Shown here: positions 25,634 through 31,497 of the stretch, piece by piece
Position numbering within the stretch: position 1 is the stretch's first letter
How the letters are laid out: the number at the start of each line of letters is the position of its first letter
Virus record (IMG/VR): IMGVR_UViG_3300003702_000022
Coordinates: 1-36,692 of that record
Origin: a virus
DNA: 36,692 nt
Reading direction: 5' to 3' (one strand)
Program-made: the position numbers and the translations under genes
Notes under the pieces: generated by a model
Told to the model about the DNA's origin: nothing
The model's database searches: none
Seen by the model: only the letters and a program-made list of their open reading frames with translations

Positions 25634-25917
25634 CAATTCATCTCTCGAATGGCACTGAGGATGGTTTCCGTATAAGCCCTCTGCTCAACGCGAATCTCCC
25701 TCACTTCTATCTTTACCTCGTCAAGGATCTCTTTGTTCCTTGCCACTTCTGTAACGACACGCTCTACGCGGATCTGAATTTCGCTGACATCTCTTTCGTC
25801 AGCAGCAGCAGCGTGCTTCGGCTCACCAATATGGGTGAATAGGAGAATTAAAACTCCACCAACAGCCGATGCGAAGATGGTTAATGTTGACCAAAATGTC
25901 ATCGACTGAATCCCCAT
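25633..25917 (-). CDS. Single-TM, coiled-coil membrane protein (holin/spanin candidate)
   Basis: 94 aa. I take the ATG at 25917, 1 nt past the upstream TGA, rather than the longer upstream frame, which would overlap the preceding gene. Residues about 7-29 (TFWSTLTIFASAVGGVLILLFTHIG) form one membrane helix. Residues 40-94 form an amphipathic coiled coil (EIQIRVERVVTEVARNKEIL, EVKIEVREIRVEQRA). The architecture parallels the plus-strand protein at 35615-35911. It could be a holin or i-spanin-like lysis protein or a virion membrane anchor. There is no lipobox. Confidence 0.65.
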   Translation of the reverse strand: MGIQSMTFWSTLTIFASAVGGVLILLFTHIGEPKHAAAADERDVSEIQIRVERVVTEVARNKEILDEVKIEVREIRVEQRAYTETILSAIREMN

Positions 25918-25918
25918 A

Positions 25919-26215
25919 TCACGTCTGGTAGATCGCTGTAATACCAACGATTTGACTGCCGGTAGTTGTGATATGAAGCCCATCCTCGCATAGAATGTAA
26001 GTACCAGAAGGTAAAATAAACTTCGCTCTCGCGCTCCCGCCGCTGGTCGTAAGGGTAAATAGGACAGTAGAAGATCCGCTAGTCCCATTCCTAACTGCAA
26101 CCGTATTTACACCACTAGCACTTCGGACTAGATCGCAACCAAGAAACTTAGTCCTTTGAGTAGTGACCTGCGTTGTGGTTGCCGATGTTATGTGTACGGA
26201 CTGAATCGGTCCCAT
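25919..26215 (-). CDS. Small beta-rich structural protein
   Basis: 98 aa, ATG start with GAGGA about 6 nt upstream, the first gene after the terminator at 26241-26269. The sequence is Thr/Ser-rich with alternating strands (QSVHITSATTTQVTTQRTKFLGCDLV, NTVAVRNGTSGSSTVLFTL, ARAKFILPSGTYILCEDGLHITTTGSQIVGITAIY). The pattern is that of small capsid-surface or fibre-tip beta sandwiches found in aquatic phages. Structural role inferred. Confidence 0.68.
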   Translation of the reverse strand: MGPIQSVHITSATTTQVTTQRTKFLGCDLVRSASGVNTVAVRNGTSGSSTVLFTLTTSGGSARAKFILPSGTYILCEDGLHITTTGSQIVGITAIYQT

Positions 26216-26240
26216 AATAATCCTCGCTTAATGCGCGGTA

Positions 26241-26269
26241 AAAGAAAGGGGGCACCCGAAGGTGCCCCC
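26241..26269 (-). terminator. Rho-independent terminator (UUCG tetraloop)
   Basis: A perfect 9-bp stem (arms 26248-26256 and 26261-26269) encloses a TTCG loop on the minus strand, closed by C-G. It is followed on that strand by TTTCTTTT. It lies 8-36 nt after the gene at 26277-26726 and ends that transcript. Confidence 0.9.
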
Positions 26270-26276
26270 AGTGGTA

Positions 26277-26726
26277 TTACGACAGGTTGTTGTTCTGGAT
26301 GTACTCAACAGTCAGAACTCCAACTCCACTGCCAGCAGCTATCGAAGTATAAGAAATTCTTACGTCTGTCGTTCCGACATCGCGCCAGTTGGCGATAGTT
26401 GCAGTATCCGCCGAGCAAGAAGTTGGCCCACCGATAGAACTTACGGAAAGGCCATCTACGAACATATCCTCGTCTGAACTATCTCCAATATCCAACGTAT
26501 TTGTTCCGCCATCCCAAGCGGTAGTAACTAAAACAATAATGTTCACAATCTGACTATTTGCGGGAATTACAATAGTAGATTCAGTCTCGCCGGTAATTTC
26601 CGTGATTCCAATAGATTGCGTCATAAGAACAGAACCAATATTGGCAACGTTAGTTCCAAGAGTAGTTCCTGTCGTATTTGAAATAGTGCCAGTCTTAACC
26701 GGCCCACTAAAGGTTGTTACGCCCAT
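26277..26726 (-). CDS. Capsid-associated beta-rich protein (decoration/head fibre-like)
   Basis: 149 aa, ATG start with GAGG 8 nt upstream. It stands alone between two terminators. The N-terminus (MGVTTFSGPVKTGTISNTTG) is typical of small marine phage head proteins. The rest is a beta sandwich (ESTIVIPANSQIVNIIVLVTTAWDGG, TLDIGDSSDEDMFVDGLSV, DVRISYTSIAAGSGVGVLTVEYIQ). The isolated transcription unit directly after the capsid gene suggests it is needed in high copy. Function inferred from context. Confidence 0.72.
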   Translation of the reverse strand: MGVTTFSGPVKTGTISNTTGTTLGTNVANIGSVLMTQSIGITEITGETESTIVIPANSQIVNIIVLVTTAWDGGTNTLDIGDSSDEDMFVDGLSVSSIGGPTSCSADTATIANWRDVGTTDVRISYTSIAAGSGVGVLTVEYIQNNNLS

Positions 26727-26800
26727 TTTGTATACCTCGATGCACGCATCTAAGCCTGACAGTCCGCGTGCTGTCGTTTAAGTCTGTCAGGTTTGGTGAA
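26727..26800 (-). promoter_or_regulatory. Leader region with inverted repeats between MCP terminator and next gene
   Basis: The stretch contains an 8-bp inverted repeat (CCTGACAG at 26755-26762 and its complement at 26784-26791, 21-nt spacer) and a short palindrome GATGC-AC-GCATC (26739-26750). A TTAAACG element like those near the right edge also lies between the arms on the minus strand. It would be a 5' leader for the gene at 26277-26726. I see no convincing sigma70 boxes, so a phage-specific promoter or read-through control is possible. Confidence 0.5.
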
Positions 26801-26846
26801 AAACAGAAAGGGGAACCGGCGCTCCCTCTAGATACACCGGCTCCCC
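26801..26846 (-). terminator. Rho-independent terminator after the major capsid gene
   Basis: A 10-bp stem with one mismatch (arms 26810-26819 and 26837-26846) has a 17-nt loop. On the minus strand it is followed by TTTCTGTTTTTC. It starts 20 nt after the capsid stop codon, so it limits read-through downstream of the most abundant gene. Confidence 0.8.
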
Positions 26847-26865
26847 CATCTATGAAACCGCGAAC

Positions 26866-27777
26866 CTACGCGGCTCCACTACTCCCGTAAATACCGAGAG
26901 GATCGCTAGCGCCGAAGCTATAGCGTTCCCGAGCCTTGTACCGGACATTTCCGGTATCGAAGTCTCCGTCCATCGAAGTGGTCAGTGCAGCACGGGTAAA
27001 GTGCTTCATGCCATTCGGGACATCGGTAATAAGGAACCAATCGTCCGTGCTGGTGATGAAGTGATTAACACGCCATCCATCAGGGATCGTACCATTGGTC
27101 CGCAGGGCATTGATGTCGTTGTCTGCGGTCCCGGCCCGGAGTTCCGAGTCGAGAACACGAGTGGCAACAAACATATTATTTGGCGCAATGATCAGCTTAC
27201 GAGGACGTGCTGCAATGAGCAGTCCTCGCTGATCCGTAAACGCCGCGATGTCAATGACCGCTTGTTCGAGAGAGGTCTCATTGAGATCGCTCATCGTACC
27301 CGGGACATTGCTGTTGGTTCCACCACTAACGAGGGGGTGCGAGTCACTAAACAGTGCAACCCCATCTCCACTGGAGAAAGCAGTGCTGAACCCATTAACC
27401 AACGGGAAAGCACCCTTTACGTTCTTGGTGTATGCCATGCCCCTTGCGAGGGCCTTTGTGTAGCGAGCCGAAAGCGAATCGTAGAGGTTGTCCTCAATGG
27501 CTTCTTCGGTAACGGAGAAGCCCATCGCAATCGTCTCATGGTTGTAACGAGCAGTGAAAGCCTCTTGGGCGGTATCGTAAGCGATAGCCGACCCTTCAGT
27601 CTTTACAGGGGCCTGTCCGAAGCCAGAAAGCTGCACTTCTTCCTCAAAGGCCCGCTCCGAAGATTCAGTTTCGTAAATCTCCGAAGTCTCGTCCTCGTAT
27701 TGTTCGTACTCCAACCCAAACAGGGCATTAAGCCCGGGAAGGAGTTCCTTCATCATTTGTGATCGTGAAATCGCCAT
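26866..27777 (-). CDS. Major capsid protein (Mu gpT-like, HK97 fold)
   Basis: 303 aa, ATG start. The N-terminal arm (MMKELLPGLNALFGLEYEQY) is followed by the E-rich FEEEVQLSGFGQAPVKTEG, the conserved YDTAQEAFTARYNHETIAMGFSVTEEAIEDNLYDSLSARY, and ALARGMAYTKNVKGA. The C-terminal half (EQAVIDIAAFTDQRGLLIAARPRKLIIAP, WFLITDVPNGMKHFTRAALTTSMDGDFDTGNVRYKARERYSFG) is the gpT-like capsid signature. No separate protease is fused. It forms the capsid shell with scaffold (28948-29928). It has the strongest ribosome-binding site in the window and its own terminator, consistent with very high expression. Confidence 0.92.
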   Translation of the reverse strand: MAISRSQMMKELLPGLNALFGLEYEQYEDETSEIYETESSERAFEEEVQLSGFGQAPVKTEGSAIAYDTAQEAFTARYNHETIAMGFSVTEEAIEDNLYDSLSARYTKALARGMAYTKNVKGAFPLVNGFSTAFSSGDGVALFSDSHPLVSGGTNSNVPGTMSDLNETSLEQAVIDIAAFTDQRGLLIAARPRKLIIAPNNMFVATRVLDSELRAGTADNDINALRTNGTIPDGWRVNHFITSTDDWFLITDVPNGMKHFTRAALTTSMDGDFDTGNVRYKARERYSFGASDPLGIYGSSGAA

Positions 27778-27787
27778 GATCTATTTA

Positions 27788-27793
27788 CCTCCT
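27788..27793 (-). promoter_or_regulatory. Consensus Shine-Dalgarno of the major capsid gene
   Basis: AGGAGG sits 10 nt upstream of the ATG at 27777, the best match to the anti-SD in this window. It lies in the 20-nt gap after the preceding gene. Confidence 0.85.
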
Positions 27794-27797
27794 ATCC

Positions 27798-28391
27798 CTA
27801 CGCTAGTCCAGCGTTAAGAAGTTGAAGTGTTGCGGGATCAAGCTGAACAATTGCATGGGTGTACGTTGTGGCGGCAGCCTCCATAAGCGGATTACTGCCG
27901 TTCTCATTGCTAACCCCAACAATTCTCACACGGGCAGTGACGGCAAGCGTATCATTTTCCATCGTGATACCACTATTGCCGGTTGTCGCATTGCCTGCAT
28001 TGGTGGTGTCAAAGTCAGCACTTGCACCAATGTCTGCCTGAGTGATGGTCGCATTCGCGCCAGCACCGTCCGTAACTCTAATGATATATTCTTGGAACAG
28101 ACTCGTATAAACATAGGCAATGCTGTCATCTCTTGTGATGTCAACATTGTACTTGTTTGTATAAACACGTTCCCCATCAGAGTTGGTGTATTCCACACCG
28201 GAAAGAACACCTACAATGTTCACGGCTGCATCGGCATTGTTTACCGTAACAGAACCTGCGGCTTCCATCTGGATCGTATCACCCTGAAACAGGTCATCAC
28301 CTTCGGCACTAGCAATCTTGAAGCCTTGGATGATAGGTTCACCAGAATTTAGCCCGCCAATATAGGGACGAAGCCCCCCATAAATAGCCAT
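27798..28391 (-). CDS. Capsid-associated / decoration-like protein
   Basis: 197 aa, ATG start with GGAG about 9 nt upstream, directly upstream of the capsid gene. It opens MAIYGGLRPYIGGLNSGEPIIQGFKIAS and continues as a beta-rich domain (GDTIQMEAAGSVTVN, VNIVGVLSGVEYTNSDGERVYTNKY, SIAYVYTSLFQEYIIRV), ending THAIVQLDPATLQLLNAG. This type of protein routinely precedes gpT-like capsid genes in aquatic phages as I remember. I infer capsid decoration or assembly. Confidence 0.75.
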   Translation of the reverse strand: MAIYGGLRPYIGGLNSGEPIIQGFKIASAEGDDLFQGDTIQMEAAGSVTVNNADAAVNIVGVLSGVEYTNSDGERVYTNKYNVDITRDDSIAYVYTSLFQEYIIRVTDGAGANATITQADIGASADFDTTNAGNATTGNSGITMENDTLAVTARVRIVGVSNENGSNPLMEAAATTYTHAIVQLDPATLQLLNAGLA

Positions 28392-28409
28392 TTTAAATTC
28401 TCCAATTTT

Positions 28410-28429
28410 ATTCAGGCGACGACCTGAAT
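28410..28429 (-). other. Hairpin in the leader of the decoration-like gene
   Basis: Perfect 7-bp stem ATTCAGG / CCTGAAT with a 6-nt loop, 18 nt upstream of the ATG at 28391 and just before its ribosome site. It is not followed by a T-run on the minus strand, so it is more likely an mRNA stabiliser or translation element than a terminator. Confidence 0.6.
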
Positions 28430-28442
28430 AGGAGACCTTCCC

Positions 28443-28955
28443 CTAAGAGCCGTCGCCAAACGTGACACGAGTCTTCCGCTCCGAAGGGAGCAAAGGCATT
28501 CTCGCGTCACTCTCACGCATATAGCTACTATCCACGGCTTCCATCTGCTTGTCGGCCTGATCGGCGAAGTACTTGCGCTTTGCAATCATTCGCTCCTCTG
28601 AGTTCTTGCAAAGCATCAAACCACCCACAACCATATTCCCCTCGAATCGATTATCGACATCGGGAAATACCTGTAGCTCCGGGTAGTCTTCAAGTTTGCA
28701 GGGAACCCAGCCTTCTCGCAGTTTCTGCGAAATGTTGCGGTTATCCGCCTCACCTCGCATCGATACGCGAACCCACCGAAATACCCAACCCTTTTCAGGA
28801 GCGGGTGTCGGAAGGAGCGTAGCGGGAGACCATGGTTCGTCTCTAGTTGAGGTGTCTCGACAATCGAGACTCCTCGGTGTGCGCGAGTCCTGTTCCTCGA
28901 TTGCTTCGACATCTTCGATGTTAGAGACCTTTTGGGTCTCTTCGATATCAGCCAT
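28443..28955 (-). CDS. Conserved small head protein of unknown function
   Basis: 170 aa, ATG start, overlapping the scaffold gene by 8 nt. An acidic disordered N-terminus (EETQKVSNIEDVEAIEEQ) leads to VFRWVRVSMRGEADNRNISQKLREGWVPCKLEDYPEL, then GNMVVGGLMLCKNSEERMIAKRKYFADQADKQM and SDARMPLLPSERKTRVTFG. This arrangement recurs between scaffold and capsid genes of marine podovirus-like genomes. A role in capsid assembly is inferred from position. Confidence 0.72.
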   Translation of the reverse strand: MADIEETQKVSNIEDVEAIEEQDSRTPRSLDCRDTSTRDEPWSPATLLPTPAPEKGWVFRWVRVSMRGEADNRNISQKLREGWVPCKLEDYPELQVFPDVDNRFEGNMVVGGLMLCKNSEERMIAKRKYFADQADKQMEAVDSSYMRESDARMPLLPSERKTRVTFGDGS

Positions 28956-29928
28956 TGGCTTTCTCCAGTTCTAGGACTTGCCGAGCATACTGCTCAGGGG
29001 AAACTCCAAGCCGTTTCGCGAGGCGTACTTGGGTGGCCGTCAGTTGGACTTTGCGGGGGGCTGCACCATTACTACGGGTAGAAGGTGCCACCACAGCCGG
29101 GGGTCTTCGAGGGGATCCCTTTCGACGGCTATCGACTTGCGGTACTTCCGCTTCGACCGTCCCCTCAAATTTTTCAGGAAATCTTTCTCTCATCTTTTCA
29201 TCAATGCGACGGTAATAAGCGTCGGATGAGGGATTCAGTCCCTCTTGACCTACCAAGGTGTCATGGACACCGTATGCAAAAGAAGTCATCTCTCGGTCGT
29301 TATTGAACCAAGAATTCTTTTGAGCCCAGCTAGCCGCCTTCGGATCAGGTTGCGCCCTTTGTGCTGGTTGTCTCTGGGGCGGACGGATTGCGCTTTCAGG
29401 AGCCGTTACCGGGGCATATTCCTCTGCCTTCTTTGCATCGTAGGAAGCAACGTTCATTGCTTCTTGCGCCTGCACGATGGCTTCGGAGTCCCCCTCCTCT
29501 AGTGCCTTTCTGTAAGTGCCCTTGGCTGACTCGATGTCAGAGTTTGCACGGGCCTTTACTTCATCAATTAAAAGTTTCTCTCCGTGATTCAGTAGCTGCC
29601 TAAGCTGTTGATTTTCATTATGGACGCTCTTGGCGTAGCCGACAGCTTCATTCTGAAGCCTTTCGCCTTGCTCACGCTTCCTGCGTTCCTCATGGAATTC
29701 ATACCTAAGTTTGTTGATGCGCTTCTGAACGGACTTACTGACGTTCTGTAGCTCTTCGTCGTGATCGCTATCTGTCCCTTGCCGGGGAGAAACCCTGTCC
29801 CCCTCCGGACGATCATCGATGACCTCAACCTCCAAGTCAGGAACCTCTTCCCTGAACTCAAAGGCTGTTGCGGAGGGTTCCCCCTCCGATCCAAGCGGAT
29901 TTGATACGAGTTCTTCTTGTTCACTCAT
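28948..29928 (-). CDS. Scaffolding protein
   Basis: 326 aa, ATG start overlapping the GroES stop (ATGA). The N-terminal 65 residues are acidic. Residues about 65-175 form a long charged coiled coil (VQKRINKLRYEFHEERRKREQGERLQ...NENQQLRQLLNHGEKLL, ANSDIESAKGTYRKALEEGDSEAIVQAQEAM). A Pro/Gln-rich linker follows, then a helix-rich end (WAQKNSWFNNDREMTSFAYGVHDTLV, TATQVRLAKRLGVSPEQYARQV). Composition, coiled coil and location just before the capsid group all fit a scaffold. No protease triad is visible. Confidence 0.85.
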   Translation of the reverse strand: MSEQEELVSNPLGSEGEPSATAFEFREEVPDLEVEVIDDRPEGDRVSPRQGTDSDHDEELQNVSKSVQKRINKLRYEFHEERRKREQGERLQNEAVGYAKSVHNENQQLRQLLNHGEKLLIDEVKARANSDIESAKGTYRKALEEGDSEAIVQAQEAMNVASYDAKKAEEYAPVTAPESAIRPPQRQPAQRAQPDPKAASWAQKNSWFNNDREMTSFAYGVHDTLVGQEGLNPSSDAYYRRIDEKMRERFPEKFEGTVEAEVPQVDSRRKGSPRRPPAVVAPSTRSNGAAPRKVQLTATQVRLAKRLGVSPEQYARQVLELEKANG

Positions 29929-30326
29929 ACGACTTTAACCACGCCTCTCGGGTCAGACACGACAGCTTCAACCGTATCGTCGTTGATCAGTCTGAATTCC
30001 TGCCCGCGAACGCTGATGCGCGTACCACTGTACGAACGCATCAGGATGTACTCACCGGGAAAACACCATGCTCCAGTAGGAAACTTCTTGCGGTCCTTGT
30101 AGGCGAGATCTCCCACCTTCAGAACGAGGCCGACAATACTGCCGACCGTTTCATACTGAAGCACCTCTTCGGGCTTGTAGATCCCTGCCTCTGTCTTGAT
30201 CTCCGCCTTTGGAAGAGCAATGAGAATCTTCCAACCCCTCGGGTCGGGAAGTTTCTCTCCAACAGATTTCAGAATCTCCCTGTAATCCTCCTGATCGTGA
30301 TCTTCTGCGACTGCGGCTTGCGCCAT
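29925..30326 (-). CDS. Phage GroES-like co-chaperonin
   Basis: 133 aa, ATG start. Residues 28-52 (DPRGWKILIALPKAEIKTEAGIYKPEE) have the GroES strand plus mobile-loop pattern. SIVGLVLKVGDLAYKDRKKFPTGAWCFPGEYILMRSYSG and VRGQEFRLINDDTVEAVVSDP follow the co-chaperonin order (GxVxxVG..., P.G.xVxF..Y.G, ....RLINDDEVLAVI). It probably caps the host GroEL chamber to fold the capsid protein, as T4 gp31 does. It is translationally coupled to scaffold (ATGA overlap) and lies four genes before the capsid gene, so chaperone and client share a transcript. Confidence 0.88.
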   Translation of the reverse strand: MAQAAVAEDHDQEDYREILKSVGEKLPDPRGWKILIALPKAEIKTEAGIYKPEEVLQYETVGSIVGLVLKVGDLAYKDRKKFPTGAWCFPGEYILMRSYSGTRISVRGQEFRLINDDTVEAVVSDPRGVVKVV

Positions 30327-30392
30327 GTCTTTCCTCGTTATTGCAGTGACTTAAAGGGGCCACCGTTCCCATGCGCCCACTACGGGCGAAAA

Positions 30393-31304
30393 TTAAACGA
30401 TACGTCCTCGACCGTGGCCGCGCTTTGCGATGCCGACACCGCGAACCTTGCCGCCGTGTGCATATCCAGATTTCTTAACGGAGCCACCCCCTTTGTTACC
30501 AAACAGTCTCCTGCTGAAGAATGGCTTATCTTCCTCTGTCTTAGGTGCGGTCGCAGGCTTAGCTGCGGCGGCCTTCTTCGCTGCCGCAGCTTTCTCTGCG
30601 GCCAATCGCGCTGCCTCAGTTTCCTTCTGTAATGCACTTATATTCTTGGCAGACTCAAGACTCTTTGCATCCCGCATTTCCTTACGCATACGAGAACGGG
30701 GCCTTGCCCCTCGCTTCGTCGTCGGCGAAGTACTGGGGCCCGGACCAGAGGTCCGATGCTTCGCAGCAATCTTCTTCGTTGCCGCGGGAGTCTTCTTCAG
30801 CGCACCGCTGATGGACTCTCCTATAGCAGTCCAAGCACTGGATCCCTTGGTATCGGACTTGGTATCGGGCTTGAGCTTAGACTTGTCATGGGTCAAGAGA
30901 ATACTTCTCGTCTTGCCCGTCTTGGGATCGGTCCAATCAGCCTTCGCGCCCTCGCCTTTTTCCTTGTACTGTCGGCCAAACCAAGTATTGAAAGATTCAG
31001 TCTTACCGTTGGTCTTCTTACCGTTGGCCTTGGCAGGAGTGGTCTTAGCAGGAGTCTTAACAGTGGTAGCCTTGGCAGGAGTAGTCTTAGCAGGAGTAGT
31101 CTTAGCAGGAGTATCGGAAAGCATCGCCCGGTACTTCTTTGCATCGGCTAGGACACCACTATCCCGATCCTTCTTGATGCTTACCCCAACTACCCCGTAC
31201 TCACCGCTCTCTTGGCGAGACTCCGCGGCCTTAATGCGCTTTTGGTTATTCTTCAACCATTTGGTCGCTCTCTCTTCGGCGGTTCGTTGTTTTATTCTAG
31301 GCAT
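30393..31304 (-). CDS. H1-like basic virion protein with AKTTP repeats
   Basis: 303 aa using the ATG at 31304, which overlaps the previous gene's stop by 8 nt and has AAAGG upstream; a longer reading from 31370 is less likely. Residues 1-40 are helical and basic (KQRTAEERATKWLKNNQKRIKAAESR). Residues 65-93 are Ala-Lys-Thr-Pro repeats like histone H1 tails. Later segments are Lys/Ala-rich (ALKKTPAATKKIAAKHR; ARLAAEKAAAAKKAAAAKP). The C-terminus has GGGSVKKSGYAHGGKVRGVGIAKRG, a known phage terminal motif type. I infer DNA binding or condensation. It sits between portal and GroES genes. Confidence 0.75.
   Translation of the reverse strand: MPRIKQRTAEERATKWLKNNQKRIKAAESRQESGEYGVVGVSIKKDRDSGVLADAKKYRAMLSDTPAKTTPAKTTPAKATTVKTPAKTTPAKANGKKTNGKTESFNTWFGRQYKEKGEGAKADWTDPKTGKTRSILLTHDKSKLKPDTKSDTKGSSAWTAIGESISGALKKTPAATKKIAAKHRTSGPGPSTSPTTKRGARPRSRMRKEMRDAKSLESAKNISALQKETEAARLAAEKAAAAKKAAAAKPATAPKTEEDKPFFSRRLFGNKGGGSVKKSGYAHGGKVRGVGIAKRGHGRGRIV
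31026..31112 (-). repeat. Tandem repeat encoding AKTTP units
   Basis: Repeats of about 15 nt (e.g. agtcttagcaggagt on the plus strand) encode residues 65-93 of the H1-like protein as (A-K-T-T-P) variants. The tract is low-complexity and prone to length change. Confidence 0.85.
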
Positions 31305-31494
31305 CTTCAGACCTTTCGATTCGTTCCATGATGTCGAGGAACTCCCTCTCTGCCAAGGCGAGTCCTTCAATTATCCCGACCCGGTATCGGTAGTCCGCAA
31401 AGTCCTGAGCGGAGCCGACTGCTAGGTCGTCTGTTTTGTTGTTCATAATGTCGCGAAGCGCCTTGCGGTAGGCTTCGCTCCAACTCATTGCCAC
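31297..31494 (-). CDS. Small conserved portal-neighbour protein
   Basis: 65 aa starting at GTG (31494). AAGGAG, inside the portal's last codons, lies 6 nt upstream, so I prefer this to the ATG two codons later. The sequence is helical: SWSEAYRKALRDIMNN, then DFADYRYRVGIIEGLALAEREFLDIMERI. The DYRYRVGxIEGL element is familiar from small proteins adjacent to marine phage portals. It may help portal or capsid assembly; function unknown. Confidence 0.72.
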   Translation of the reverse strand: MAMSWSEAYRKALRDIMNNKTDDLAVGSAQDFADYRYRVGIIEGLALAEREFLDIMERIERSEDA

Positions 31495-31497
31495 GAA

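Noticed and set aside
25918-26100. Upstream extension of the single-TM gene (155-aa reading)
   Set aside because: It would overlap nearly two thirds of the preceding beta-rich gene. The ATG at 25917 directly follows that gene's stop and gives a clean TM-first protein.
27001-27762. 253-aa plus-strand open frame
   Set aside because: Antisense shadow of the major capsid gene, with no motif of its own.
30430-31425. 331-aa plus-strand open frame
   Set aside because: It is the antisense of the H1-like gene. Its Leu/Ala/Val-rich protein merely mirrors Lys/Ala-rich codons, it has no ribosome site, and the minus-strand frame has family motifs and coupled neighbours.
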